64,000 nucleotides of DNA, taken from contig JAHBXI010000001.1 of NCBI GenBank assembly GCA_019636515.1, positions 682,001 to 746,000 of the forward strand. The letters run 5' to 3'. Of this stretch, positions 44,036 to 51,717 are shown piece after piece. Positions within the stretch are counted from its first letter, which is position 1; each line of letters begins with the position of its first letter. The translations under genes were made by a program, and so were the position numbers. The notes beneath the pieces were generated by a model. The model saw only the letters and a list, made by a program, of their open reading frames with translations, was not told where the DNA came from and made no database searches. Source of the DNA: Phycisphaeraceae bacterium (GTDB taxonomy: Bacteria; Planctomycetota; Phycisphaerae; Phycisphaerales; UBA1924).

Positions 44036-46537
44036 TCACGTCCGCAAACCATCGGCCGAACTCGCCCCCTTCTCCAGCCCGCCTTCCAGACCAGGCCCCC
44101 GCTCCATGCCCTCGCCGGCCGAGGCGTACATCTTTCGAAATCGCTCCACGATCCCCCCCGCCTCGAGTTCTCGCCGCACCCACGAACGCCCCGATTCACC
44201 CATCCGTGAGAGCGACGCCCGGTCAGCCATCAGCCCCTCCAGCGCCACGGCGACCGCCTCCGGATCACGGTCCACAATAACCCCCGCCCCGCTCGATTCC
44301 AGTTCGCGCCACACATCGACCCCGCGCGTCGTCACCACCGGAGTCCCGCACGCCAGGGCCTCGAAAAACACAAACCCGAAGTTCTCCTGGCTCGTCGGCA
44401 GAACAAAGACCTCCGCCGCCTGGTACACGCTCAGTTTCAAACGGCCCGTCACCAGGCCTAGAAAGTGCGTCCGATCCCCGACTCCCTCCGACGAGGCCAA
44501 CGCGCGCATCCGCTCCAGGTACTCCGGGGGGTCCCCGGGACCCGCCAGGAACAACTCCGCGTCAACCCCTCGACGCCTCAGCGCCGCCACCGCCCGGATC
44601 GCCACGTCCGGACCCTTCTTGTAGTTCACTCGGCTCAGAAACAGGATCCTGGGCCGAAGAGTCTCCAGCGACGGGAACGCCCGACGGGCCTCCTCCGGAC
44701 CCGGCAGCGACTCAAACGCCGACACGTCGAACACCAGCGGGATCACCGTCCCGCGGCCGCCCGGAAACCATCGCCGGGCCTGGTCAAGTTCCGCACGGGC
44801 CGTGCAGTGGATGAAAGACGCATGGCGAAGCAGGTTACGCCCGTACGTCAGCCAGTGAAGCAACTTCTTCGCTCGCTTCTGGCTCATCGGCCATTCGTCG
44901 AGCATCCCGTGCGGGCTGACCACGTACGGCACGCGGAAATCAATCGCCACCGAGGCCGCCTGCAGATTCGCCGGGGTCCACATCCCATGCAGGTGCAGGA
45001 CCCTGGCCCCGGTCACCGCCTTGCGCATCACCGTCATCGACCACGGCCGTAGCACCGGGTTCCCGGCGCCCTTGCCGCGAACCAGCACAACTTCAGGCTG
45101 ACCCGCCTCCCCGCGCTTCCACGACGCCGGGCAATCGGCATGGTCCTGCGTCACCACCACCACCCGTTCACCCGCCTGAGCCAGCCCGCCGCACAGGTCG
45201 ATCACCGCACGCACCACGCCCCCCTGCTCGAGCCGAAAATGCGGCAGGTAATGCACGATGGCACGACGGCCGGCCGCCTCCCCGGGCGCGGCCGACCCGT
45301 CACCTTTTCCCGGGTCGGTCTCTCCCTCCGCGTCGCCCGCCCGCAACCGCCCGATCGGCGCGCCCGTCCGCTCCGAGACCGCGTCGGCGTACGCCGACAC
45401 GAACTGGCCGATCACCGCTCGCTCCTCGAGATTCTCAAAGACCCATGCCCGGGCCTGCTCACCCATCCGCCGACGCGCCGCGCGATCCGCGAGCAGCCTC
45501 GCCACCGTGTCGGCGATCGGCCCCGCGTCCTGCTCGACAATCTCCGCCCCGCCGCACGACTGAAGTTCCGGCCACAGGTCCACGCCCTTGGTCGTTACCA
45601 CGGGAACCCCGGCCGCCATCGCCTCCACGATCGCAAAGCCGAAGTTCTCCTGGCTCGTCGGAAGCAGGAACAGGTCCGACGCCTGGAACAACGATATTTT
45701 CTCCCGACCCTTCACCATCCCCAGGAAATGCACGCGGTCATCCAGGCCAAGCGATGCGCACAGGTCCCGCAGGGACTTCATGTACCCCGGTTCGCCGTCC
45801 CCCGCGATATACCACCGGCACGCCACGCCTCGGTCACGCAGGATCCCCGCCGCCCTCAGAAAATGCTCGACCCCCTTCTTGTAGTGTACCCGGCTCAGGA
45901 ACAGCACCGCCAACTCGCCCCTATCCAGGCCCTCAAAGGTCCGCCGCGCCAGGTCCGGCCCGGGCGCGTCCCGGAACGGACCCAGGTCCAGCAGGTTCGG
46001 GATCACGCGCCCGCGCCCCTTGGGGAACCACCGCCGAGATTGCTGATGCTCTCCCTCCGCCGTGCAATGCACGAACGCCGCCCGGTGAAGCATCCGTCGC
46101 CCCGCGATCAGCAGGAACAGACGCTTCTTCAACGTCCGTTGCGACATCGGCCAGTCGTCAAGCATCCCCCGTAAACTCACGATGTACGGCACACCCGCCC
46201 GGTTCGCCGCGCCCGTCAACTGCACGTTCGACGGGGCCCACATCCCATGCACGTGAAGAACATCATGCTTGACGATGTGTTCCTCGCGAATCCGCTCCAC
46301 CACGCCGAACGGAAAAAGGTTCCCACGCCCCGAGAACGCCGGAACACGCACCACGTGCGGGCGACGCTCCCCCCGGCTCGGTGGAAGGAGCCACTCCGGA
46401 GGCGAATCGCTCACGTCCGGCGAGAGCACCGTCACCCGGTGCCCCGCCTCGCACGTCAGGCGCGACAGGTCCAGCACCGCCCGCACCGGACCGCCCGACT
46501 TGAGGTTCAGTTCCTCGATGTAATGCAGAATCTTCAT
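44036..46537 (-). CDS. Tandem fusion of two GT4-family glycosyltransferases
   Basis: An 833-aa protein containing two complete GT-B glycosyltransferases of the GT4 type. Half 1 (about 1-400) starts KILHYIEELNLKSGGPVRAVLD and half 2 (about 430-810) starts AIVHYLPHFRLEQGGVVRAVID. Both contain MLDxWPMSQ, FLSRVxYKKG and the nucleotide-sugar-binding LLPTSQENFGFAIVEAMAAG or VLPTSQENFGFVFFEALACG. They are linked by an acidic/Gly-rich stretch around residues 405-430. Each half therefore looks active. The pair would add two residues, or repeat one linkage, in the same polysaccharide. ATG 46537 is chosen; a GTG eight codons upstream is possible. Confidence 0.92.
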   Translation of the reverse strand: MKILHYIEELNLKSGGPVRAVLDLSRLTCEAGHRVTVLSPDVSDSPPEWLLPPSRGERRPHVVRVPAFSGRGNLFPFGVVERIREEHIVKHDVLHVHGMWAPSNVQLTGAANRAGVPYIVSLRGMLDDWPMSQRTLKKRLFLLIAGRRMLHRAAFVHCTAEGEHQQSRRWFPKGRGRVIPNLLDLGPFRDAPGPDLARRTFEGLDRGELAVLFLSRVHYKKGVEHFLRAAGILRDRGVACRWYIAGDGEPGYMKSLRDLCASLGLDDRVHFLGMVKGREKISLFQASDLFLLPTSQENFGFAIVEAMAAGVPVVTTKGVDLWPELQSCGGAEIVEQDAGPIADTVARLLADRAARRRMGEQARAWVFENLEERAVIGQFVSAYADAVSERTGAPIGRLRAGDAEGETDPGKGDGSAAPGEAAGRRAIVHYLPHFRLEQGGVVRAVIDLCGGLAQAGERVVVVTQDHADCPASWKRGEAGQPEVVLVRGKGAGNPVLRPWSMTVMRKAVTGARVLHLHGMWTPANLQAASVAIDFRVPYVVSPHGMLDEWPMSQKRAKKLLHWLTYGRNLLRHASFIHCTARAELDQARRWFPGGRGTVIPLVFDVSAFESLPGPEEARRAFPSLETLRPRILFLSRVNYKKGPDVAIRAVAALRRRGVDAELFLAGPGDPPEYLERMRALASSEGVGDRTHFLGLVTGRLKLSVYQAAEVFVLPTSQENFGFVFFEALACGTPVVTTRGVDVWRELESSGAGVIVDRDPEAVAVALEGLMADRASLSRMGESGRSWVRRELEAGGIVERFRKMYASAGEGMERGPGLEGGLEKGASSADGLRT

Positions 46538-46846
46538 GCCAATAGCCAATCCAGGCACCAACCCTCACGCCAGGAACTCCACGGGCCACGCGCGCCCCGG
46601 CGCGACAAGCCAAGCCTACACCCCCTCCGTGCCCCCGGGCCAATCGCGTCATCGAATCGGTCGTTTCTTCTCCACAAAACACCCCGCCACGACCGACCGG
46701 TCGCACACGGCTAGCCCGCGCCGGGGATAACCTCCATCCGGACCCCGGCCCCTCTCGTGAACCGCCGCTTCACGACTTGTTCACATCCCCGGCCCCCGAC
46801 ACGCCACACGCGTTCAAGCCAACCGCCCCAGACACCCGACGAAAGC
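46538..46846. other. Divergent intergenic region without a gene
   Basis: About 309 bases separate the divergent glycosyltransferase and acetyltransferase starts. I see no ORF with reasonable composition, no RNA gene and no convincing promoter consensus. A GC-rich palindromic area (CCCGCGCCGGGG, about 46720) is the only local structure. Confidence 0.4.
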
Positions 46847-47509
46847 ATGGCCATGCCCGTCCACTCCGAGCCAGCACCCCCTCCCCTGCCTCCACCATCC
46901 CTCCTCCACCAGCGCAACGACCGCACCGCCGGAGCACCCTACCCACTCTCCGAATACATCCGCCGATTCCTCTGGGAGATCGTCCAGGCCACGCTTATCC
47001 GCTTCAGCCCTCGCCGCGCCCACGCCTGGCGACGCTTCTGGCTCCGACGCTTCGGGGCCACCCTCGCCGACACCGCCTGCACCAAGTCTTCAACCCGCAT
47101 CCGCCACCCCTGGCTCCTCGAAGTCGGCGAATGGTCCACCATCGCCGAAGAGGTCGAGGTCTACAACCTCGGCTGGATTCGAATCGGCCGACACACGACC
47201 GTCTCGCAGCGGGCATGGCTCTGCGCCGGAACACACGACTACACGCGCATCGACATGCCACTCATACGCCCGCCCATCGTCATCGGGGACGGGGTCTGGG
47301 TCTGCGCCGGGGCCTTCGTCGGCCCGGGCGTCACCATCGGGCACAACGCCGTCGTCGGCGCCTGCTCGATCGTCACGCGCGACATCCCCCAGGGAGCCGT
47401 CGCCGCCGGCAATCCCGCCAGGGTGGTCAAGACGCGCCCACCGCCCACCGACCCGTTGATGCCCGCCAACCCGGATGCCGCCAACCCGGATGCCCCCAAC
47501 CCGCCGTGA
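46847..47509 (+). CDS. WcaF-like left-handed beta-helix acetyltransferase
   Basis: A 220-aa O-acetyltransferase. A Pro-rich N-terminal leader precedes the hexapeptide-repeat beta-helix: VGEWSTIAEEVEVYNLGWIRIGRHTTVSQ, CAGTHDYTRIDMPLIRPPIVIGDGVWVCAGAFVGPGVTIG, NAVVGACSIVTRDIPQG and AAGNPARVVK. This is the WcaF/colanic-acid type that acetylates a sugar in exopolysaccharide. The catalytic His in GTHDY is present. ATG 46847 is preferred to an upstream start that adds 30 Pro/Ser-rich residues. The tail carries NPDAANPDAPNPP repeats. It closes the polysaccharide region. Confidence 0.88.
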   Translation: MAMPVHSEPAPPPLPPPSLLHQRNDRTAGAPYPLSEYIRRFLWEIVQATLIRFSPRRAHAWRRFWLRRFGATLADTACTKSSTRIRHPWLLEVGEWSTIAEEVEVYNLGWIRIGRHTTVSQRAWLCAGTHDYTRIDMPLIRPPIVIGDGVWVCAGAFVGPGVTIGHNAVVGACSIVTRDIPQGAVAAGNPARVVKTRPPPTDPLMPANPDAANPDAPNPP

Positions 47510-47658
47510 AGCAATCATCCCGCGACCGTCGCACGCCGTCTCACGCCATGGCCCGTGTCACTCGACCCGGCGTACATTCAACATGAACTGGCATTATCCC
47601 AAAGAGACCTGACGCTTCATCCGCGGCCTTGTCCGGGTGCTGATGATGACACCTCGGC

Positions 47659-47805
47659 ATGCGGCACAGCGACCCGAGCCTGAAGGCCAACGTCTGCACC
47701 GACCCGAAACCGCTCGACATGGCCGGAGCGGTGCCGAGCCCGCCGGACCTGCCGCGGGGCACGGTCGCCGGCTCACTGGAGCCGAGGGGTAACGGAAACG
47801 GATGA
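47659..47805 (+). pseudogene. C-terminal remnant of a tyrosine recombinase
   Basis: About 48 codons read MRHSDPSLKANVCTDPKPLD, then MAGAVPSPPD. This matches the end of planctomycete phage-type integrases, where MRHSDxxLTxxVYTDP contains the last catalytic-box residues followed by an LDVAGALDALP-like helix. The tyrosine position reads Cys (NVCTDP), and the catalytic domain upstream is absent. It is therefore a dead fragment. It marks the start of the accessory part of the window. Confidence 0.7.
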
Positions 47806-47823
47806 CCGCCGGCAACGAACGGA

Positions 47824-48624
47824 TCAAGCCAGCCCCGCGCCCAGCATCGCCGCGACGAGAAACAGCAGTGCGGCGACGCCGACCCGCACGCTCCGCATCG
47901 TCACCTTCTTCAGAACCCGCGTGCCCAAGTACGAGCCGATGCACCCCGCCAGCGCGGTAACCGCCACCAGCAGCAGCAGGCGAGCGGATGAGATCGCGCG
48001 GTAGTCGTGCGCCTTGGCCAGGTACGTGAACCCGGCGAAATAGACCGCGAGTCGCGCGATGTCCACGGCCGTCGAGACCACGTTGGTCGTGCCCACGAAC
48101 TGATCCTTGCTCAGCCCCGTGCGGAGCAGGAACGGAGCACGCAGGGCCCCCTGCATGCCCGTCAGACCGCCGAAGAACCCCGAGAGCAAGCCGCCGAGAG
48201 GGACAAAGCGGGGAGAGATCGCCAGCGCCTGGAACCTGGGCAGAAGTTCGAGCACCGCGAAGATTGCAAGCACGGCGGAGATGACCAGTTTGGGCGGCGT
48301 GATGCTCGCCTCACGGCCCGCTAGCGTATAGGTGTGCAGCGGCGCGGCGGGCGCAATCGCCGCCAGCAACGCCGCCCCGACGAAGGCCGCCAGCACCGCC
48401 GGCACGCCAAACCGAATCACCGTGGCCCGGTCGGCCCAACGCCCCACCAGTACGAACTTGAAGAGGTTGTTGGAGAGATGAACCACGCCCGTGGCGGCGA
48501 TCGCCGCCTCGATCGGAAAAAACAGGGCGAAGACGGGCATCAGAACCGTCCCAAGCCCGAAACCGCTTAGCAGCGTGAGAGCGGCCACCATCGCGGCGAG
48601 GATTGGGAGGACCACAAACTCCAC
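47824..48624 (-). CDS. TauE/SafE-family membrane permease
   Basis: A 266-aa protein with about eight hydrophobic segments arranged as two repeats. Typical blocks are LSGFGLGTVLMPVFALFFPIEAAIAATG and the mirrored GLLSGFFGGLTGMQGALRAPFLL. The family exports sulfite, sulfoacetate or related anions, or takes up organosulfur compounds; the substrate is unknown here. The GTG start at 48624 gives the normal start just before the first helix; longer readings run into the opposite-strand gene. It is wedged between an integrase remnant and phage-like genes, so it may be horizontally acquired cargo. Confidence 0.85.
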   Translation of the reverse strand: MEFVVLPILAAMVAALTLLSGFGLGTVLMPVFALFFPIEAAIAATGVVHLSNNLFKFVLVGRWADRATVIRFGVPAVLAAFVGAALLAAIAPAAPLHTYTLAGREASITPPKLVISAVLAIFAVLELLPRFQALAISPRFVPLGGLLSGFFGGLTGMQGALRAPFLLRTGLSKDQFVGTTNVVSTAVDIARLAVYFAGFTYLAKAHDYRAISSARLLLLVAVTALAGCIGSYLGTRVLKKVTMRSVRVGVAALLFLVAAMLGAGLA

Positions 48625-48694
48625 CTGAGAAGCGTACCAAGACCCCCGCCGACCGGCCCCCGAGTGGACGTGGCAGGCCGCCCGCGAGGCGGAG

Positions 48695-49117
48695 GTGAAG
48701 TCCGAGCGGAACGCCGAGCGCATCGACGCCGCGATTGCCCTTGCCTTGGGCAAGTCGGGCATCATCGCACAGAACGCCGACGATGCCGCCGCGATCATCA
48801 AGGCCGCGTTGGAAGTGAACAAGGATGGCCGCGTGGTGACGAAGACGGCACCCAACGTCGTGCCTGGGCAGTCAGCGGAACAGTTCGTCATGGGTCAGTT
48901 GAAAACCATGCGAACCCACTACTGGCCCGGCAACATCAGCGGCAGCGCTCGCGGCGGATCGAACAGCGCCCCGCCTGGGCTGGACGTGTCGGCCTTCAAG
49001 CGCGGCAACGTCACTCAGATGATGGCGACACTCGCGGCCCACGGCGAACGCGCCGTGATTGATGCGTGCCGTCGTCAGGGCATCGCGGTTCCGTCATGGA
49101 TCGGGGGTCGGCGATGA
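48695..49117 (+). CDS. Phage-like hypothetical protein, possibly 5'-truncated
   Basis: The 140-aa reading begins at GTG 48695, but the open frame continues upstream to about 48629 with sensible composition (PEWTWQAAREAE). The real start may therefore be missing or further left. AERIDAAIALALGKSG, DAAAIIKAALEVNKDG and the late Gly/Ser-rich stretch followed by TQMMATLAAHGERAVID are reminiscent of small phage scaffold or structural proteins. No exact family was recognised. It abuts the TauE gene start on the opposite strand, suggesting a recombination junction near 48.63 kb. It overlaps the next gene by ATGA. Confidence 0.55.
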   Translation: MKSERNAERIDAAIALALGKSGIIAQNADDAAAIIKAALEVNKDGRVVTKTAPNVVPGQSAEQFVMGQLKTMRTHYWPGNISGSARGGSNSAPPGLDVSAFKRGNVTQMMATLAAHGERAVIDACRRQGIAVPSWIGGRR

Positions 49118-49353
49118 TCCACCACGACTACAGCAAGGTTCAGGAAGCCATCGAAGACGAATCGACCTGGACGTGCGTGCGGTACCTGCTGCGACAAATG
49201 GCCGATGGGCCACTGCTCCCCGTAGCCGATGAGCGCTTCTGCCACCCTGGGGAAGAGGCAATCCGGGACGCGATCGACGTTCACCCCGGCGCGGACAGGG
49301 CATTGGCGCGGGCGTACTTCAACTTCAGGCCCGCAACCAACGCGAACCAGTAG
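49114..49353 (+). CDS. Small hypothetical protein, 79 aa, translationally coupled
   Basis: ATG 49114 overlaps the preceding stop codon as ATGA, the usual sign of coupled translation in phage-type operons. The product (MIHHDYSKVQEAIEDESTW...) is soluble, rich in Asp and Ala, with one Cys in RFCHPGEEAI. No family recognised. In-frame upstream ATGs would extend it by 6-16 residues. It is followed by a 260-base AT-richer gap that holds the promoter of the next gene. Confidence 0.5.
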   Translation: MIHHDYSKVQEAIEDESTWTCVRYLLRQMADGPLLPVADERFCHPGEEAIRDAIDVHPGADRALARAYFNFRPATNANQ

Positions 49354-49538
49354 TCGTGCGATTTTTCTTGGCGCCACAGACGCGAAGCCCGACGCCTCGG
49401 GTGCCGCGTGTCTATTTGCGCTACAAGTTATGTTCAATGCACGAGTTACAACACGTCGTTCGCCACCATCTTTGCCCTCGATCGCCTGCCTTCTATCGCA
49501 TGTTGTGAACAAATCCGTTTGATCTATTGAATTGCGCA

Positions 49539-49566
49539 TTGACCCCTTCAAGTCGTCCGCTATTCT
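49539..49566 (+). promoter_or_regulatory. Sigma-70-type promoter candidate
   Basis: TTGACC (5 of 6 to the -35 consensus), a 16-base spacer, and TATTCT (4 of 6 to the -10) lie 48 bases before GTG 49614. The surrounding 49.35-49.61 kb stretch is visibly AT-richer than the chromosome, and otherwise empty. Confidence 0.45.
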
Positions 49567-49613
49567 CCTGTCATCGCTCATTTGTCCCATCACTCGATTC
49601 AGGAGACAACGAC

Positions 49614-50177
49614 GTGGAAGACAAGGAAATCAAGGCAATGTCAGCGATCGCAACGGCACTTTCAGCGTTTGAAGAGCCCGAAGCCCCGATCGTGAAGCGG
49701 ATTCTGAAGTGGGCAGCAAGCAGGTACGGTCTAGCGGACATCGAACGATCCGATGGATCATGGGAGGGCCGGGCGTCGGCCTCTCGCTCTCGAACGGAGG
49801 GGCCGAAGTTCGAGACTGCCGCTGATCTGTTTGACGCAGTTGCCCCCAGCATGGAATACGAGAAGGCCATCACCATCGGGTACTGGTTTCAAGTTGCTCA
49901 GGGCCAGCCGGACTTCAACGGCCAAGAGGTGAACTCCACGCTGAAGAACATCGGTCACGGCATCGGCAATATCACGGATGCGTTCAACTCCGCGATTGGC
50001 CGGAAGCCGTCGCTTGTGATCCAGACACAGAAGACCGGAGCCTCAAAGCAGGCCCGCAAGCAGTACAAGTTGACGGTGGCGGGCGTTCGATGGGTCGAAG
50101 CCCGACTGGCAAACCCCGTGCAACCCAATGGCGACGCAGGCACCGACAACAACACTGAGCAGTCCAACGGCTATTGA
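49614..50177 (+). CDS. Hypothetical protein A of a sister pair, 187 aa
   Basis: The GTG start at 49614 has AGGAGA seven bases upstream. It is a soluble protein with an N-terminal helical part (KAMSAIATALSAFEEPEAPIVKRILKWAASRYG), a central region (YEKAITIGYWFQVAQGQPDFNGQEVNSTL) and a C-terminal block KQYKLTVAGVRWVEARL. The final block matches the end of the next protein (QDVQLTMKGENWVDIELP), and both are preceded by a GhGh(I/Y)-type turn. The shared part looks like a winged-helix domain. The function is not known to me. The pair ends at a strong bidirectional terminator and sits left of the tRNA fragment. Confidence 0.65.
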   Translation: MEDKEIKAMSAIATALSAFEEPEAPIVKRILKWAASRYGLADIERSDGSWEGRASASRSRTEGPKFETAADLFDAVAPSMEYEKAITIGYWFQVAQGQPDFNGQEVNSTLKNIGHGIGNITDAFNSAIGRKPSLVIQTQKTGASKQARKQYKLTVAGVRWVEARLANPVQPNGDAGTDNNTEQSNGY

Positions 50178-50196
50178 ACCAGAAAGGAACTGACCC

Positions 50197-50952
50197 ATGC
50201 AGACGCGAGAACTGACCGAGTTTCCGAACGTGGTGGAGATGTACGAGTTTCACAAGGAAAGGACCGGCTGTGGAGACGTTGCCGCCGCGATCCTCTCACT
50301 TGCCGAAGTGATCCGGCGGACTCCCGCTGATCTGGCCAGCAGCATCGAGAATGGCTTGGACGCTGTGTCTTCGTTCTCTGTGCGGCTGTCAGGCGACCCG
50401 CTGTGGGATGCCAGCAGCCGCACGGAAGCACCCCGGCAAATGCCCGCGCCGACCCCGGCGGTGTCCAACGGCACCATCCACGAGGTGAAGCCATCGGCGT
50501 CTACGGTCTCTACGACAACCAACGGTGCGAAGACCAGCGGCAAGCCTAATCGGGTTCGCACTCGCACTGACCGAAACCACACTGGCCTTCAGGTGCTCGA
50601 AGACTTCATGCCTGCCGAAGAGAGGAAGCGGCTTGCTGAATTCCTTGAATCAACGGGCTTCCACATCAACGAGAAGCACAACGGGCAGGAACTCTTGACC
50701 CTGGTGGTTCACTACGTCAGCCGGATGCGCAAGACGGCTTGCACACACAGTCACATTCACACCGTGCTAAAGAAGATGGGCGTCGCCACGCCGTCCGATT
50801 TGGGCGCACGACTCCGCGACGTGGGGCGTCGGCTCGGGTACATCAACGCCAGCAATGGCCAGGACGTTCAACTGACCATGAAGGGCGAGAACTGGGTTGA
50901 TATCGAGTTGCCAAAGCGAATGGCAGAACCGAAAGAGCCGGGGAAGAAGTGA
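50197..50952 (+). CDS. Hypothetical protein B of a sister pair, 251 aa
   Basis: It starts 19 bases after protein A (AGAAAGGAACTG before ATG 50197). The N-terminal helical domain (FPNVVEMYEFHKERTGCGDVAAAIL) is followed by a Ser/Thr/Pro-rich linker around residues 75-125. A C-terminal domain of about 120 residues (LQVLEDFMPAEERKRLAEFL to VQLTMKGENWVDIELPKRM) follows. The last 60 residues resemble the end of protein A, suggesting one duplicated DNA-binding or interaction domain with different partners. No catalytic motif is evident. The downstream hairpin at 51020 probably ends this transcript. Confidence 0.65.
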   Translation: MQTRELTEFPNVVEMYEFHKERTGCGDVAAAILSLAEVIRRTPADLASSIENGLDAVSSFSVRLSGDPLWDASSRTEAPRQMPAPTPAVSNGTIHEVKPSASTVSTTTNGAKTSGKPNRVRTRTDRNHTGLQVLEDFMPAEERKRLAEFLESTGFHINEKHNGQELLTLVVHYVSRMRKTACTHSHIHTVLKKMGVATPSDLGARLRDVGRRLGYINASNGQDVQLTMKGENWVDIELPKRMAEPKEPGKK

Positions 50953-51019
50953 CGGTGCTTTCTTCCCCCATTCTTCCCCGACCATCTTCCCGCATTCGAT
51001 CGCGCCGAAGCCATCAATA

Positions 51020-51052
51020 AAAACGGCCTTCCCGTAGTGGGAAGGCCGTTTT
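51020..51052. terminator. Perfect 14-bp bidirectional terminator
   Basis: AAAACGGCCTTCCC, 5-base loop, GGGAAGGCCGTTTT. A-tract and T-tract on opposite sides allow termination from both directions: rightward from the sister pair and leftward from the tRNA-Gly gene whose 3' end lies four bases beyond. Confidence 0.9.
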
Positions 51053-51056
51053 CAAG

Positions 51057-51103
51057 AGCGGGCGACCGGGATCGAACCGGCGACATTCAGCTTGGGAAGC
51101 GGA
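51057..51103 (-). tRNA. tRNA-Gly(CCC), 3' half only; probable attachment site
   Basis: On the minus strand the sequence reads an anticodon loop TTCCCAA (anticodon CCC) with its 3' stem GCTGA, a 5-base variable loop, a T-arm GCCGG-TTCGATC-CCGGT, the acceptor 3' strand CGCCCGC and discriminator T. This matches bacterial tRNA-Gly(CCC) from the anticodon to the 3' end. The 5' half is wrong: the anticodon stem has a C-T mismatch, the D-arm is degenerate, and the would-be 5' acceptor (51120-51126) pairs only 5 of 7. A low-scoring full-length reading would extend to 51126. The best explanation is a 3' tRNA fragment left at the edge of an integrated element. Confidence 0.72.
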
Positions 51104-51120
51104 CCGTATACCCCGGAAAC

Positions 51121-51136
51121 GCCTGTAAATACAGGC
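51121..51136. repeat. Short inverted repeat beside the tRNA fragment
   Basis: GCCTGTA-AA-TACAGGC is a perfect 7-bp inverted repeat with a 2-base centre. It lies 18 bases beyond the tRNA-like part, where an integrase or excisionase arm site would be expected. Confidence 0.4.
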
Positions 51137-51229
51137 ACTTGCGAGGGGAGCATTCAGACCCCCAGCAATACTGCCAGCAGTTCGGGGCCGAATCCAACTT
51201 CCGGCGATGCCGGCGACCCGGCGTCAACC

Positions 51230-51385
51230 CTTCTCCCCTCTCGCGCGCACGGGGGTGTGAACCCGGCCACTCCCGTCGACGCGGACCTGTCGGCGGTGAT
51301 CGCTGCATGGCCTGACCTGCCGGCGGCGGTGCGGGCGGGCATCACGGCGATGGTGAAGGCCTCGCAGGCCGGAGGTGCCGAATGA
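51230..51385 (+). CDS. Short open frame resembling an integrase C-terminal tail
   Basis: An open frame running from within the tRNA fragment (first possible start TTG 51092) ends at 51385. The part with good composition is the last 40 residues, VDADLSAVIAAWPDLPAAVRAGI then TAMVKAS. That pattern (DLxxVIxAWPxLPxxxRAGIxAMVKA) is one I associate with the ends of planctomycete recombinases, from memory and unverified. The start is uncertain, so only the credible region is given. Its stop overlaps the next gene as ATGA. It may be the truncated 3' end of the element's integrase gene. Confidence 0.4.
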   Translation, partial: LLPSRAHGGVNPATPVDADLSAVIAAWPDLPAAVRAGITAMVKASQAGGAE

Positions 51386-51717
51386 ATGGATCACCGTCAC
51401 CAAACGGGCTCAACGGCGTGCCTGATGGCTCGCGGAGCGACCGGGACGGTCGTGGGCGGTTCGCCGCCGGCAACCGGGGCGGACCGGGAAACCCGCTCGC
51501 TCCCCAGGTCGCCAAGCTCCGAGCGGCGATGATCGGAGCGGTCTCTCCCAAGGACATGCGGGCGATCACCGACAAGCTCGTCGAACTGGCAAGGGCCGGG
51601 AACGTCGCGGCGATCAAAGAGGTCTTCGAGCGGACGCTCGGCAAGCCCCAGGAGGCGGACCTGCTCGAACGGCTTGAAGCCCTAGAAGCAGTCCTCAACG
51701 AGCGGGGAATGAAATGA
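51382..51717 (+). CDS. DUF5681-like small protein, 111 aa
   Basis: The N-terminal DRDGRGRFAAGNRGGPGNPLA is the glycine-rich motif of small phage or transposon-associated proteins (DUF5681 and terminase-small-subunit-like families). It is followed by helices KLRAAMIGAVSPKDMRAI and KEVFERTLGKPQEAD. The role may be DNA packaging or plasmid partner function; the biochemical role is unproven. It is coupled by ATGA to the genes on both sides, so the trio is one translational unit. Confidence 0.65.
   Translation: MNGSPSPNGLNGVPDGSRSDRDGRGRFAAGNRGGPGNPLAPQVAKLRAAMIGAVSPKDMRAITDKLVELARAGNVAAIKEVFERTLGKPQEADLLERLEALEAVLNERGMK

Noticed and set aside
51057..51126. A complete tRNA-Gly reading
   Set aside because: The acceptor pairs only 5 of 7, the D-arm is degenerate and the anticodon stem has a C-T mismatch. 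The 3' half alone is convincing, so it was reported as a fragment.
51092..51229. Long upstream part of the integrase-tail frame
   Set aside because: It begins inside the tRNA fragment with a TTG and is Ser/Thr/Pro-rich; only the end from about 51230 looks coding.
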